From Sulfurimonas sp. (GTDB taxonomy: Bacteria > Campylobacterota > Campylobacteria > Campylobacterales > Sulfurimonadaceae): 34,867 bases of DNA. A program made the position numbers and the translations under genes. Where the stretch lies: positions 1 to 34,867 of the forward strand of contig JALSUU010000085.1 of the NCBI GenBank assembly GCA_027071075.1, written 5' to 3'. Within the stretch, counting starts at the first letter, position 1. Each line of letters starts with the position of its first letter. The notes beneath the pieces are model-generated. The model was not told where the DNA came from, did not search any database, and was given only the letters and a program-made list of their open reading frames with translations. Of this stretch, positions 9,456-20,108 are shown one piece after another.

Positions 9456-9833
9456 AAATGCATCAAGAGGATAGAGTCAACATTTAGCCCCGCTCTACAA
9501 CGCATGATAAAATTTGCATACATCAGAAATGATGTACTCTTTTTTGTTCTGAACCACCCGGGAGCTAAACAAGAGTTTGATAATAATATACAAAGTATTA
9601 AAAGTGCTTTAAATTTCTACACTCCTGATGAATGTAGTGATACTTTCATCTCTGACATCAAAGCATTTGTAACACATACACCCCATAAAGAGATAGAGTT
9701 CAAGGTACATGAGCCCGTTTTATACCCTGAGCGATCCAAGGGAGAGTTTACAATAGAGATAAAAGATGAAAAGTTGCATGCTCTAGCACAAAGTATACAA
9801 AAAATCATAAAAGAGCATTTAGATGACTCTTGA
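9387..9833 (+). CDS. DUF721/DciA-like protein
   Basis: A 148-residue soluble protein. The N-terminal half ([38 protein letters not shown]) has the pattern of DUF721 proteins: a short helix pair, then strands ending in a hydrophobic VLFFVL and a helix. In other bacteria that family includes DciA, a loader of the replicative helicase. The C-terminal half has no feature I recognise. It overlaps uvrC by 11 bases, so the two are translationally coupled. Family assignment is from pattern memory, and the helicase role is inference. Confidence 0.5.
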   Translation: MKNAQDIITNIQNKPQFSKLAKHKCIKRIESTFSPALQRMIKFAYIRNDVLFFVLNHPGAKQEFDNNIQSIKSALNFYTPDECSDTFISDIKAFVTHTPHKEIEFKVHEPVLYPERSKGEFTIEIKDEKLHALAQSIQKIIKEHLDDS

Positions 9834-11625
9834 AGAGACTATAAAACAGCTTCCTGATGCACCAGGTGTCTACCAATACTTCGATAAGAGTGGACATCTT
9901 TTATATGTAGGCAAAGCAAAGAATTTAAAAAACCGTGTAAAGAGTTACTGGCAATTTACTCCCACTCTCAAGGCAAATACTACCCTCTCTGTGAGAATCA
10001 CAAAAATGATAGAGCAAACACGCACTCTCAACTATATAGTAGTCAAGAGTGAACATGATGCACTGATTCTTGAGAACTCGCTTATCAAACAACTCAATCC
10101 AAAATATAATATTTTACTCAGAGATGATAAAACATACCCTTATATTTATATTGACACCTCTGAAAAATATCCCCGTTTTGACATCACTCGTAAGATTTTA
10201 AAGAGTAAAGAGATTACTTACTTTGGTCCCTACTCTGTTGGTGCAAGAGATATTTTAGACTCTCTTTATGAGATATGTAAACTCGTTCAAAAAAAATCCT
10301 GTCTCAAATCACATAAACTCTGTCTCTACCACCAAATAGATAAATGCCTTGGTCCTTGTGAGCTACCCATTACAGAGGAACGCTACAATCAAGAGGTTTC
10401 CTTAGCCACTGCACTTATAAAAAATAAAAAACAGCTTATTCAAAAACTTGAAGATAAAATGGAGTTTTATGCAGAGGAGATGCGTTTTGAAGAGGCAGCA
10501 GAGCTTCGTGATAGGATTGAGCGGATACAAAGGTCTCAAATAAAGAGTGAGATTGATTTTGCTACAAATGAAAACTATGATATCTTTGTTGTGCAAAATT
10601 CTCTCAAGCGCGCTGTAGTAGTGCGTATATTTATGCGAGATGGAAAAATAATCTCCTCCTCACATGACTTTATAAATATCACAGATGCTTACTCTGAGGA
10701 TGAGCTTTACCTGCGTGCTCTTTTAGATTTTTACAAAGAGGAGAAGCCTCCTATTGTTGCCCCTATTTTACTTGCAAAAGAGATTGTGTCAAAACAAAGT
10801 TTAGAGGAACACTTAACGCAAATTTTTGAAAAAAAAGCAAGTATCTCCCTGCCACAGAGAGGGAAGAGGAAAGAGTTAATAGAGCTTGCACTACTCAACG
10901 CTAATGAACTCCTCAAAAAAGATAAAAAAGAGGACTTTTTAGCGATTCCTCTCCAAATCCAAGATTTATGTAACTTGGAGAGAATCCCCTCACGCGTAGA
11001 AGTTTTTGACAACTCACATATCTCTGGAGTAGCTACTGTTGGTGCGATGATAGTGTATGAAAATGGAAAATTTGATAAAAAGTCCTATAGAACCTATCAT
11101 TTAGAAGCCAAAGATGAATATGCTCAGATGAGAGAAACACTGAGTCGTAGAGTCAATAGTTTTGCTAAAAATTCTCCTCCAGATTTATGGATTCTTGATG
11201 GAGGGGCTACACTTTTAAAACTTGCCTTAGAGATTTTAGAATCAAATGCTATAAACTTAGAAGTGATAGCAATCTCCAAAGAGAAGATTGATGCAAAAAC
11301 ACATAGAGCGAAAGGGAAAGCAAACGATATTATCTACACAAAAGAGCAAGTTTTTCGACTAAAAAATAGTGATAAAAGATTACAATGGGCACAAAACTTA
11401 CGAGATGAAGCGCATCGTGCTGCCATCAGCTTTCATAAAAAAACAAAACTCAAACTCGATCAAGAGAGTCAACTTCTAAATCTTCACGGTATTTCTCAAG
11501 CAAAAGTTGTAAAAATTCTTAATCATTTTGGAACCTTTGAAGCACTTAAGAAAGTAAGTTTTGAGGATATTTGTACAATATTAAGCCAAAAAGATGCCAA
11601 AACCATCAAAAAGTTTTATAACTAA
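9823..11625 (+). CDS. uvrC: Excinuclease ABC subunit C
   Basis: Full-length UvrC of 600 residues. The GIY-YIG endonuclease is at the N-terminus ([32 protein letters not shown]), a UVR motif occurs near 210-240 ([16 protein letters not shown]), and the RNase H-like endonuclease region has VFDNSHISG and [11 protein letters not shown]. The C-terminal helix-hairpin-helix ([17 protein letters not shown]) follows. It makes the 3' and 5' incisions in nucleotide excision repair with UvrAB. It starts inside the end of the DUF721-like gene. No obvious terminator follows; 59 bases separate it from the signalling cassette. Confidence 0.97.
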   Translation: MTLEETIKQLPDAPGVYQYFDKSGHLLYVGKAKNLKNRVKSYWQFTPTLKANTTLSVRITKMIEQTRTLNYIVVKSEHDALILENSLIKQLNPKYNILLRDDKTYPYIYIDTSEKYPRFDITRKILKSKEITYFGPYSVGARDILDSLYEICKLVQKKSCLKSHKLCLYHQIDKCLGPCELPITEERYNQEVSLATALIKNKKQLIQKLEDKMEFYAEEMRFEEAAELRDRIERIQRSQIKSEIDFATNENYDIFVVQNSLKRAVVVRIFMRDGKIISSSHDFINITDAYSEDELYLRALLDFYKEEKPPIVAPILLAKEIVSKQSLEEHLTQIFEKKASISLPQRGKRKELIELALLNANELLKKDKKEDFLAIPLQIQDLCNLERIPSRVEVFDNSHISGVATVGAMIVYENGKFDKKSYRTYHLEAKDEYAQMRETLSRRVNSFAKNSPPDLWILDGGATLLKLALEILESNAINLEVIAISKEKIDAKTHRAKGKANDIIYTKEQVFRLKNSDKRLQWAQNLRDEAHRAAISFHKKTKLKLDQESQLLNLHGISQAKVVKILNHFGTFEALKKVSFEDICTILSQKDAKTIKKFYN

Positions 11626-11684
11626 GTTTTATTTTGCTTTGTTTATGTTATATTTGTGGTGATTCTAGTTTTTAAGGTTTTTTT

Positions 11685-12098
11685 ATGGGTAATGTAACAC
11701 CAATTGATGAAGAGTATATGGTAGAAGGCGATGTAATAATTAGTCAAACTGATTTAAAAGGCATAATTACTTATGCCAATAGAGCATTTTGTAAAGTTTC
11801 TGGATACAAGAGAGACGAGTTAATAGGGCAACCACACAATATTGTCAGACACCCAGATATGCCAAAAATTGAGTTCGCTCAATTATGGGAAACGATATCT
11901 GGTGGTCAAGCTTGGAATGGACTAATAAAGAACTTACGAAAAGATGGAAAATACTACTGGGTAGATACTGAAGTTTTACCCATTAGAAGTGAGCAAGATA
12001 CTCTTACTGGATATATTGCAGTTAGAAAAGAAGCTTCACGAAAAAATATAAATGAAATTCAAGAAAAATACACCAAAATGTTAAAAACAGAAAAGTAA
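11685..12098 (+). CDS. Single-domain PAS protein (Aer-type PAS)
   Basis: A 137-residue protein that is essentially one PAS domain. It contains ISQTDLKGIITYANRAFCKVSGY, the core NIVRHPDMPK and GGQAWNGLIKNLRKDGKYYW. This is the pattern of the FAD-binding PAS of aerotaxis receptors (Aer, and CetB in Campylobacter). No transmembrane helix, kinase or methyl-accepting domain is attached. It is the first gene of a four-gene cassette, 13 bases before the two-Hpt protein, so it may bring redox input to the kinase in trans. Flavin binding is inference. Confidence 0.85.
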   Translation: MGNVTPIDEEYMVEGDVIISQTDLKGIITYANRAFCKVSGYKRDELIGQPHNIVRHPDMPKIEFAQLWETISGGQAWNGLIKNLRKDGKYYWVDTEVLPIRSEQDTLTGYIAVRKEASRKNINEIQEKYTKMLKTEK

Positions 12099-12111
12099 GA
12101 GGGGCTATTAA

Positions 12112-13830
12112 ATGTTAATTTACAATTTTCAAAAAGAGTTTGTAGGGATAGATGAGAAGGATTTAAGAACTTTAGGGTTTACAAATCTTCAGGGCTTACG
12201 CACAGAGGTACATGATTTTGCAGATCTTTTTGTAAAGACTCCTGGTTATGTCCATAACTTTAAACATGTACATTGGATAGACTTTATCTCATGTGCTGAA
12301 TCAAACGAAGAATCAAAAGTAATTATTAATGTAAATAATAAAAACTATACAGCAGTCGTTCAGATTGCAACAGCTTTTTTAGTAGACAGTCCTGCTTCAA
12401 AAGGTTTTTTAGTAACACTTCACAACTTAAGAGAGTTAACTGTTGCAGAAAGCGAAAGAATTTCTGGGGATATCACACAGAGAGAGGCTCCTTTATCTCC
12501 AAGTGAACCACAACAAATTTTTGCTAATTCTCCGGCACATGTAGAAGATGCATTTGATACACCTACACAAAGAGCTACACAAGTAGAAACTGTAGAATCA
12601 GCTATCACAACTGATCCATACGAACTACCTTTAGATGTAATGATGGATGATGAGCCTACTCTTCCAGTATCTCAAGAGATACCAGTAGTTGAGAAATCTA
12701 TTGAAAGCCTTGATATTCATTTTGATGATTCCCAAGAAGAGAACCTAGACATACCACTAGAGATTGATATTGATGATGATTTTGAAGATGTACTAACGCA
12801 AGATTTTGTAGAGAAAAAGAGTTCTTCAACACATACAGAGATGATAAAAGAGAGTTTTGAGAATGGCTATACATATGATCCACATGTAGCTTCAGATGAA
12901 CTTGGATTACCGATTGACCTTATTGAGGAATTTATTCAAGATTTTATTGAACAAGCAAAAGAGTTTAAAGAAGATCTTTACAGATACCTTGATGAAAGTG
13001 ATTTAGACAATTTAAAAATTCTTTCACATAAACTCAAAGGAGTTGCTGCCAACCTTCGCATTGAAGATGCATTAGAGACCATAACTGTAGTAAATACAGA
13101 ATCTAATATTAATTTAATCAGTGAAAACCTTGATACTTTTTACAAAATAATTGCAAAACTCTCTGGAGAAGAAGTTATTACAGCTAAAGAGGTGGAAAAT
13201 ATTAGCCAAGAAGTAGATCCAGTTGATGCCGTAGTAAAAATTGATATGCCTGATGAGGAGATAGACCTTTATAGTGATCCTGAAACTATAGATGATGTAA
13301 ATATAGCGGAGAAAATAGATATCCCTGAAATGAGTGATGATGCATTCTTAGAAGAAGAACCTAGCCTATCAGATGAGACCGAGCCACTCTTATCAGAAGC
13401 CCAAGAGAAACTTGAGATTGAAGCAGAGACTCAAGAGAGTGAAATAGAATTAGCAGATGACTTTCAAGTTGACAACCAAGATATATTAGAAACAGAGAGT
13501 GAAGATATACCACTTGAAATCAACTACTCAAAAGAGATTGCGGCAAATGAAATTGGTTTAAATATAGAGAGTTTCAACGAACTCTTTGAAGATTATATAA
13601 AAGAAGTAAAAGAGATTAGTAGTTCTATCAAAAAGGCACTTACAGATGAAGACATTAACAGTGTCAATCAAGAGAGTCTTAAACTTAAGGGTATGAGTGA
13701 AAATATGCGTGTTACATCATTTTCAAAAGAGCTAGATACTCTCATTAACTCTAAAGATTCTCAAGATATAAGTAGTGCTCTTGAAACTATAGATAAAATT
13801 ATTGAACTTTTATCAAGCAAAGAAGGATAA
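12112..13830 (+). CDS. Two-Hpt phosphotransfer protein with a conserved N-terminal domain
   Basis: A 572-residue, very acidic protein. Residues 1-110 form a compact domain (YNFQKEFVGIDEKDLRTLGF, TPGYVHNFKHVHWIDF) that I recognise as recurring in signalling proteins of this phylum but cannot name; it may be PAS-like. A long Asp/Glu-rich linker follows. The first Hpt-like bundle (about 262-360) holds H306 in LSHKLKGVAANLRI. A second acidic linker leads to another Hpt-like bundle (about 478-570) in which the matching motif reads ESLKLKGMSENMRV, with Leu at the His position (L523). Only the first copy should accept phosphate. It lies 4 bases before the hybrid kinase gene, which itself lacks an Hpt, so it is the likely relay partner. 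Confidence 0.75.
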   Translation: MLIYNFQKEFVGIDEKDLRTLGFTNLQGLRTEVHDFADLFVKTPGYVHNFKHVHWIDFISCAESNEESKVIINVNNKNYTAVVQIATAFLVDSPASKGFLVTLHNLRELTVAESERISGDITQREAPLSPSEPQQIFANSPAHVEDAFDTPTQRATQVETVESAITTDPYELPLDVMMDDEPTLPVSQEIPVVEKSIESLDIHFDDSQEENLDIPLEIDIDDDFEDVLTQDFVEKKSSSTHTEMIKESFENGYTYDPHVASDELGLPIDLIEEFIQDFIEQAKEFKEDLYRYLDESDLDNLKILSHKLKGVAANLRIEDALETITVVNTESNINLISENLDTFYKIIAKLSGEEVITAKEVENISQEVDPVDAVVKIDMPDEEIDLYSDPETIDDVNIAEKIDIPEMSDDAFLEEEPSLSDETEPLLSEAQEKLEIEAETQESEIELADDFQVDNQDILETESEDIPLEINYSKEIAANEIGLNIESFNELFEDYIKEVKEISSSIKKALTDEDINSVNQESLKLKGMSENMRVTSFSKELDTLINSKDSQDISSALETIDKIIELLSSKEG

Positions 13831-13834
13831 ATAA

Positions 13835-16800
13835 ATGCAACTAGGATTAAAAAATAGACTAAGATTCATCAGTCTTTTACCAATTATTGTTTTATTTGGT
13901 ATTACAAGTTACTTTGTTTATAACTCATATATGAACTATAAAGCAGCACAAATTTTACAGGATAAACTCTCTGAAAACAGAGAGCTCAATATTCTTGTAA
14001 ATAATATATCTCGTGAGCGTGGAATGACCGTTATGTATCTTGGTAACTCATCTCCAAATACAATGCGTTCTCTTGTTAAACAACGCGCAGTAGTTGATGA
14101 AAAGATTCTTGCATATGAAGAGCATGTAAAAAATAAAGAAGTTTTACATGATCACTCTCATGGAATTGAACACTGTCATACATGTACAAATCTTAGTTCA
14201 TTAGAAACACTCTTAGCTAAAATCAAAAAAATACGAGTAGCTGTAGATGAGCATAAAACAAACTTTCTTGAAGTCTATCAGGAAGTATATGGTAAAGCGC
14301 AACATTTAGCTATTTCACAACTTGAGGAGATTACTGATAATCAGCTTGATGGAAAAATCAATGCCTATGCAGCACAATATATCTCTTTAGTTCGTGCAAG
14401 TGAGTACACTTCGGATGAGAGAGACTTTATCTCTTTTGCTATAGCCCGTTCAACTGAGTTTGAAGAGGATGAGATTAATAACTGGATTTCACTTGTTGCA
14501 AAAGCGGATGCTATTACCTATGTGACTATGAAAGATAAGCTCTTAGTATCGCAGTTAGATACTATATTTAAAAATGAAGATACATTAGAACTTTTTGATG
14601 ATATAAATACTGAAAGAACAGGTATTATGGCAGCTGCAATGAGTGGTGAGTATGATATTACTTCAGGTATTTGGTTTACTATGCTCGCCGAGAAGATAAA
14701 TCTCATCACAAATGCAGAAGATATCATCCTAACGGCAATGGATAAAAGAGCAGTAGAGGTTAAAGAGAATGCACTTGAATTTCTTGCTATCACATTAATC
14801 ATATGGTTAGTATCAGTAATATTAGCTGTTCTTGGATACCTCCTATCAAATGAGATTGCAAGAAACATTCAAAACCTCGAAGATGTACTCAAGCGTGTTG
14901 CAAAAGATACAAATGATGGTGAAGAAGCAGTAGAAATAAACCTCCATACTGCAAAAGGAACAGCTGAAGCTTATGATTTACTTGAAAAAATCATTGAACA
15001 AACGCGTCTTGATAAAGAGTCAGCACAAGAAGCAAGTGAAGCAAAATCTATGTTCCTTGCAAATATGTCTCATGAAATTCGTACACCTCTCAATGGTATA
15101 GTCGGATTTACAGAACTTCTTAAAGATACAGGCCTCGGGGAGGAGCAGACTGAGTTTGTTGAAATTATTGAAAAATCTTCAGAAAACCTTCTTGAGATTA
15201 TCAACAATATCCTTGACCTCTCAAAAATTGAATCAAATAAACTAGAGATTGAAGACATCGCATTTAATCCAGCCGAAGAGTTCGAGTCAGCTGTTGATGT
15301 TTATGCTGTTCGTGCAAGTGAAAAACATATCGACCTTGGCTTCTTTATAGATCCAGAATTAGAGACTCCAATTAAAGGGGATCCTACAAAAATCAAAGAG
15401 GTTGTTATCAACCTTCTTTCAAATGCTGTTAAATTTACAAGTAGTTCAGGTTCTATAAATGTCAATATTAGAAAACTTGAGTCGGAAAAAGAGGGTATTG
15501 TTCGTATTAGATTTGAAGTGCAAGATAGTGGTATTGGTGTTACTAGCGAGCAAAAAGCGAGAATTTTTGAAGCCTTTTCTCAAGCAGACACATCAATTAC
15601 TCGTAAATATGGTGGTACTGGACTTGGTCTTACTATTTCTTCTCGCTTTATTGAACTTATGGGTGGACAGCTTGATCTTGAGAGTGAACCAGGAAAAGGA
15701 ACTACTTTCTTCTTTACACTCGATTTTGAAGAGATTGAAACGCTTAATGAGAGTGCAAAAGGCACATACTCAAGTATTAACGCTCTTGTTCTCCAATCTG
15801 CTCATAAACAAAAACGCCAAGATATCTATCTTCGCGAATATTTAGAGTTCTATGGTGTAAGTATCACTACATTTAAAGATTTTGATGAGTTAGAAACACT
15901 ACAGCGTCAAGTAAACTACGACCTTATTATTGTAGATTATGATTATGCTGATGAGGACTCTTTGAGAAAATACAGTGTTCTTCCACAAGAGTTTATTTTA
16001 CTCACGAAATCATACTTCATGAAAAAAATCGACTCTATGAATTTAGATATATTTAAAACACTCTATGAGCCACTCAACAACTCTAAACTCAGACAGGTTC
16101 TTGAAAACTACCATAGTGAAAACTTTAGTGCAAAAAAAGCAAAACAAGTTAACCGTAAAAAGTTCAATGCTGATACATCAAAGTTTAATGCAAATGTATT
16201 AGTTGCAGAAGATAATATCATTAACCAAAAGCTTATTAAAAGAACACTTGAAGATTTAGGTTTAACTATCTCTATAGCATCAAATGGTCTTGAAGCTTTC
16301 CAAAAGCGTAAAGATGGAAACTTTGATTTAATCTTTATGGATATTCAAATGCCTTTCTTAGATGGTATGGAAGCTACACAAGAGATTTTAGAGTATGAAG
16401 AGGAGTTCAATCAACCCCATGTTCCTATCTTAGCGCTTACAGCAAATGCACTCAAAGGGGACAGAGAGAGATTCTTAGAAGCAGGTCTTGATGAGTATAC
16501 AACGAAACCACTTGTAAGATCAGAAATTGTCTCTCTGCTTAATCATTTCCTCGCAGATTATATTGTTGAAGTGGATGCGATGCCAACTGTAACAAATACT
16601 ATTAAAGAACCTATTGTGGAAGAGAAACCAGCAATAGAAGTAGTTCCTGAAATAAAGACTGAAACAGTAGAAGCAGAGCTAGCACCTATAGTAGAAGATA
16701 TACTTGATGCCCCTGAGGAGGATGAAGTCACCATTACACAAGACGAGATTCCTCAAGAAAATGAGCCTGAGTCTGAAATAGTTATTGAAAACAGTATTCC

Positions 16801-17263
16801 AGAAGTTATTCAAGAAGAAGAAGCTGAATCAGAGTCAGAAATTGAAGAGGAAGATAATACTTTAGAAGAAGTAATTGAAGAAGAAGATGTGCTAGAATCA
16901 CAGATTCATTACACAACTGATATATTAGTTGCTAAAAAGAGTGCCTTTGAAGCTAAGTTTTTAGTAAAGATTCTTGATTCTTTAGGCTACACTTGTGAAG
17001 CTGTGAATAGCATGGAAGAGTTAAATGAAGCAGTAGAAAGCAATTTTTACAAGATTGTTATTGTAGATAATGAGTATAAAGATTTTGACTTAGATTCCTT
17101 TTCTCAAAAACTTAACTCCAGAAATGATGCAAGTAAAATTATTCTTATGAATACACAAGCCGTTGAAGATATAGATTTAGACCAACAATCCCATGTAGCA
17201 ATAAGTGTTCAGAGTACAGTAAATAGAGCTACACTCAGCGAATTGATAACAAAACTAATTTAA
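13835..17263 (+). CDS. Large hybrid histidine kinase with NIT-like sensor and three receiver domains
   Basis: An 1142-residue protein. A membrane helix (about 11-30) is followed by a helical periplasmic region of some 280 residues whose start ([24 protein letters not shown]) resembles the NIT nitrate/nitrite-sensing fold. A His/Cys cluster lies at 105-117. TM2 is at about 314-337, HisKA has H413 in [12 protein letters not shown], and the HATPase has [16 protein letters not shown] and GGTGLGL. The first receiver is degenerate at the acidic pocket. The second is canonical ([19 protein letters not shown]). After a Glu-rich linker a third receiver reads ILVAKKS in place of the acidic pair but keeps IVIVDNEY. 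There is no Hpt domain, consistent with the separate Hpt protein upstream. Confidence 0.9.
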   Translation: MQLGLKNRLRFISLLPIIVLFGITSYFVYNSYMNYKAAQILQDKLSENRELNILVNNISRERGMTVMYLGNSSPNTMRSLVKQRAVVDEKILAYEEHVKNKEVLHDHSHGIEHCHTCTNLSSLETLLAKIKKIRVAVDEHKTNFLEVYQEVYGKAQHLAISQLEEITDNQLDGKINAYAAQYISLVRASEYTSDERDFISFAIARSTEFEEDEINNWISLVAKADAITYVTMKDKLLVSQLDTIFKNEDTLELFDDINTERTGIMAAAMSGEYDITSGIWFTMLAEKINLITNAEDIILTAMDKRAVEVKENALEFLAITLIIWLVSVILAVLGYLLSNEIARNIQNLEDVLKRVAKDTNDGEEAVEINLHTAKGTAEAYDLLEKIIEQTRLDKESAQEASEAKSMFLANMSHEIRTPLNGIVGFTELLKDTGLGEEQTEFVEIIEKSSENLLEIINNILDLSKIESNKLEIEDIAFNPAEEFESAVDVYAVRASEKHIDLGFFIDPELETPIKGDPTKIKEVVINLLSNAVKFTSSSGSINVNIRKLESEKEGIVRIRFEVQDSGIGVTSEQKARIFEAFSQADTSITRKYGGTGLGLTISSRFIELMGGQLDLESEPGKGTTFFFTLDFEEIETLNESAKGTYSSINALVLQSAHKQKRQDIYLREYLEFYGVSITTFKDFDELETLQRQVNYDLIIVDYDYADEDSLRKYSVLPQEFILLTKSYFMKKIDSMNLDIFKTLYEPLNNSKLRQVLENYHSENFSAKKAKQVNRKKFNADTSKFNANVLVAEDNIINQKLIKRTLEDLGLTISIASNGLEAFQKRKDGNFDLIFMDIQMPFLDGMEATQEILEYEEEFNQPHVPILALTANALKGDRERFLEAGLDEYTTKPLVRSEIVSLLNHFLADYIVEVDAMPTVTNTIKEPIVEEKPAIEVVPEIKTETVEAELAPIVEDILDAPEEDEVTITQDEIPQENEPESEIVIENSIPEVIQEEEAESESEIEEEDNTLEEVIEEEDVLESQIHYTTDILVAKKSAFEAKFLVKILDSLGYTCEAVNSMEELNEAVESNFYKIVIVDNEYKDFDLDSFSQKLNSRNDASKIILMNTQAVEDIDLDQQSHVAISVQSTVNRATLSELITKLI

Positions 17264-17274
17264 GGAATTATAAT

Positions 17275-17652
17275 ATGACAAGAAACGATTTAGTAGTATT
17301 GGCTGTTGATGATGATATGATAAATCTGAAACTTCTAAAATCTATGCTCAAGAAGAGTGGTAATGTAAAAGAGGTAATAGAAGCAAAAAATGGTTCCGAT
17401 GCGATTGGTGTTCTTAAAAGTCGTGATGATATTGATATTATTTTACTTGATATCATTATGCCTATAATGGGTGGAATAGATATGCTTAAGGTTGTCCGTG
17501 CAGATGATAATCTTCGTCAACTTCCTATCATAGTCCTTACAACAGATGAAACTAAAAAAGCAGAAGCTTTAGAGTGTGGAGCAAATGGATTTTTAATGAA
17601 ACCTATCCGTAATGATGATCTCGTAGCTAAAATGGCAACAGTTATAGTATAA
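17275..17652 (+). CDS. Single-domain response regulator (CheY-like)
   Basis: A 125-residue stand-alone receiver with all conserved positions: the acidic cluster in LAVDDDMINLKLL, phospho-Asp in IILLDIIMPIMGG, Thr in IVLTTDET and Lys in FLMKPI. It has no output domain, so it should act by protein contact or as a phosphate carrier. It begins 11 bases after the hybrid kinase stop with an AAGGAA ribosome binding site and closes the four-gene cassette. Its stop codon lies inside the hairpin shared with lon. Confidence 0.93.
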   Translation: MTRNDLVVLAVDDDMINLKLLKSMLKKSGNVKEVIEAKNGSDAIGVLKSRDDIDIILLDIIMPIMGGIDMLKVVRADDNLRQLPIIVLTTDETKKAEALECGANGFLMKPIRNDDLVAKMATVIV

Positions 17653-17686
17653 GAGTAAAGAGACTTAAAGTCTCTCCTCTATACTA
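17645..17686. terminator. Bidirectional hairpin overlapping both stop codons (response regulator / lon)
   Basis: The inner stem is AGAGACT-TAA-AGTCTCT (17659-17675). It is extended by outer arms TAGTATAAGAG and CTCTATACTA with one bulge. The stop codons of both convergent genes lie within the arms. There is no long T-run on either strand, so termination efficiency is uncertain, but position and symmetry support a shared terminator. Confidence 0.6.
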
Positions 17687-20096
17687 AAATCTGTTTTAAA
17701 ACCTCTTCCACACGAGTAACTCCCACTATTTCCATAGCATCTTGAACCTCTTGTGGAATATCTTCTAAATCACGCTCATAATTTTTTGCAGGAATAAGAA
17801 CCTTTGTCATTCCTGCTTTATGTGCAGCAATAAGTTTCTCTTTTAATCCACCAATAGGTAAAACATCTCCACTAAGTGAAACCTCACCAGTCATAGCAAT
17901 TTCTGAGCGAATCTTTTTAGAACTAAGTATTGATGCTATAACACTGACCATAGCTATACCTGCACTAGGACCATCTTTTGGTGTTGCACCATCTGGAACA
18001 TGGATATGTAAGTCATAACGCTTATAGACCTCACTAGCATCTAATACAATGCCCTCTTCTTTCTCTTTAAAAGTAGTAGGAATATTTTTTGCATCTATCT
18101 TTAATTTTTTCGTATCTATAAGTGTTTTAACTACACTCATAGCTATTCTTGCAGACTCTTTCATTACATCTCCAAGGCTACCTGTCAACTGCAAGATACC
18201 TTTTCCTTTGATACGAATCGACTCTATCTTTAAAACATCACCACCAACTGCTGTCCATGCAAGACCATTTACAACACCAATTACTGGAACTTTATCTGTT
18301 TTTTCTATCTCAAATACACTTTTATCAAAGAAACTTTTTAAGTTTTTCATGGTTACTGATACTTTTGATGTATCACTATTTTGGAGTATCTCTTTTGCAA
18401 CCTTTCTACATAAGTCAGCAAGTCTACGACGCAGATTACGAACACCTGCTTCACGCGTGTAACTATGAATCAACTCTTTGAGTGCTGGTTTTGATATACT
18501 TAATTCTGATTTTTTGAGTCCATGCTTTTTTATCTCTTGTGGTAGCAGATATCGTGATGCAATCTCATACTTCTCTTGAGGTGTATAAGAGCTTAAAGTA
18601 ATAAACTCCATTCTATCCCGCAGTGGTGCTGGAATACGACCAAGATCATTTGCAGTAGCGATAAAGATAGCATTTGAGAGATCAAGGTTAAAGTTAAGAT
18701 AGTAATCTCTAAACTCACTATTTTGCTCAGGATCAAGTATCTCCAAAAGTACAGATGTTGGATCACCTCGCTGTGAACGGGAAACCTTATCTATCTCATC
18801 TAAAACAATTACAGGATTCATCTTTTTTGCATCAATAATACCCTGAGTAATACGACCAGGCATTGCGCCAACATAGGTTCTTCTATGCCCGCGTAACTCA
18901 TTCACATCTTCAAGTCCACCTAAAGCGATTCTTACTAAAGGGCGTTTGAGTGCTGTTGCTATAGAGTTTGCAAGTGAAGTTTTACCTACACCGGGAGGGC
19001 CACTAAAACAGAGAATTGCCCCTGCACTCTTTTTTCCTGTAATACCACGCAGTTCAAGAAGCTCTTTTACAGCGAAATACTCTACTATTCTTTTTTTAGG
19101 TTTTTCTAAAGAGAAGTGATCTTTATCGAGTTGTGCTTCTACATTATCTATATGGAGTGCTTTTTTAGAGAGCTCACCAAAGGGTATGTCAAGGACCCAA
19201 TCAAGATAGGTTTGTGTCATTGAGGAGTCTGAAGAGTCAGGATGCATACGAGCAAACCTTTCAAGTTGCTTTTCTATCTCTTTATAAGCACCCTCATCCA
19301 TCTTATCTTTTTTTGCTTCAAGCTTTTTTCTATACTCCTCAATCTCTTCATCTCTTGAAGTATCACTGCCTAACTCTTTTTGAATCTGTTTGAGTTGCTC
19401 TTTTAAAAAGTACTCTTTATTTACTTTTTCAATATGCGTATTTGCTTTTGCACGAATCTCTTTTTGGAGTTTATTTGCTTCAATCTCATCAATAAGATAA
19501 TCAATCAAATCTAAAAATCTCTTCTCGGTATCAACTTCAACAAAGAGTTTATATGCCTGCTCTTTTTTAAGTTTTACAGTGGAACAGATTAAATCTATGA
19601 TTCTATTATGATCATGATTCTCTTCTATAGTTCTAAGTAAATCAGGTGGAAAGTAAGAGCTTACGCTTGAGAGGGTTCTCACCTTTTCACGCACTACTTC
19701 TAAAATGGCATCAATTTTAAGCGTATTTACTTCCGTTGCTTCTATCACATCTACATGTGCGATTAAAGGATTTTCACTCACTTCATGTAGTTTTTTTGCA
19801 CGAGCGAGACCTTGAAAAAGTACTTTTACACGCCCATCAGGAAGTGACACTTTTCTCATGATAGAGCCTACAACACCTGCATCATACATAGCATCATATT
19901 CGCGCTCACCCTCTTGTGACTCTTTTGTAGTACATACAATCACAAGGGAATTCTCTTCTATCGCCTTTGTCGCAGCAGCAATATTTTTCTCATCATTTAA
20001 AAAAAGTGGACTAATCATAAATGGATATAAAAAAAGTTCATCTTCTGCTATAACGGGTATATCTGCAGGAAATTCACCATAGTTACTTAACTTCAT
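17679..20096 (-). CDS. lon: ATP-dependent protease Lon
   Basis: Full-length bacterial LonA of 805 residues. The N-terminal substrate-binding domain is at about 10-200, followed by a coiled region. The AAA+ module has Walker A GPPGVGKTS and Walker B VIVLDEID. The C-terminal protease domain carries catalytic S711 in KDGPSAGIAM and K754 in GGLKEKLIAAHKAG. It degrades misfolded and regulatory proteins in the cytoplasm. It starts 12 bases after bamD, so the two form an operon, an order I recall from other Campylobacterota. No heat-shock operator is evident upstream. Confidence 0.98.
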   Translation of the reverse strand: MKLSNYGEFPADIPVIAEDELFLYPFMISPLFLNDEKNIAAATKAIEENSLVIVCTTKESQEGEREYDAMYDAGVVGSIMRKVSLPDGRVKVLFQGLARAKKLHEVSENPLIAHVDVIEATEVNTLKIDAILEVVREKVRTLSSVSSYFPPDLLRTIEENHDHNRIIDLICSTVKLKKEQAYKLFVEVDTEKRFLDLIDYLIDEIEANKLQKEIRAKANTHIEKVNKEYFLKEQLKQIQKELGSDTSRDEEIEEYRKKLEAKKDKMDEGAYKEIEKQLERFARMHPDSSDSSMTQTYLDWVLDIPFGELSKKALHIDNVEAQLDKDHFSLEKPKKRIVEYFAVKELLELRGITGKKSAGAILCFSGPPGVGKTSLANSIATALKRPLVRIALGGLEDVNELRGHRRTYVGAMPGRITQGIIDAKKMNPVIVLDEIDKVSRSQRGDPTSVLLEILDPEQNSEFRDYYLNFNLDLSNAIFIATANDLGRIPAPLRDRMEFITLSSYTPQEKYEIASRYLLPQEIKKHGLKKSELSISKPALKELIHSYTREAGVRNLRRRLADLCRKVAKEILQNSDTSKVSVTMKNLKSFFDKSVFEIEKTDKVPVIGVVNGLAWTAVGGDVLKIESIRIKGKGILQLTGSLGDVMKESARIAMSVVKTLIDTKKLKIDAKNIPTTFKEKEEGIVLDASEVYKRYDLHIHVPDGATPKDGPSAGIAMVSVIASILSSKKIRSEIAMTGEVSLSGDVLPIGGLKEKLIAAHKAGMTKVLIPAKNYERDLEDIPQEVQDAMEIVGVTRVEEVLKQILV

Positions 20097-20108
20097 ATAT
20101 TTTTCCTA

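Noticed and set aside
12640-13520. Asp/Glu-rich low-complexity stretches in the two-Hpt protein as possible tandem DNA repeats
   Set aside because: The codons vary and there is no regular period; these are acidic flexible linkers.
14518-14868. Minus-strand 116-aa ORF opposite the kinase sensor and TM2
   Set aside because: Shadow ORF, Ser/Ile-rich, with no start signal and no family resemblance.
15459-15845. Plus-strand 128-aa ORF inside the large hybrid kinase
   Set aside because: It is an out-of-frame shadow of the HATPase and first receiver region, whose real frame is certain.
18049-18462. Plus-strand 137-aa ORF opposite lon
   Set aside because: Antisense shadow of the conserved Lon protease region; composition is that of a reverse-complement frame and no ribosome binding site is seen.
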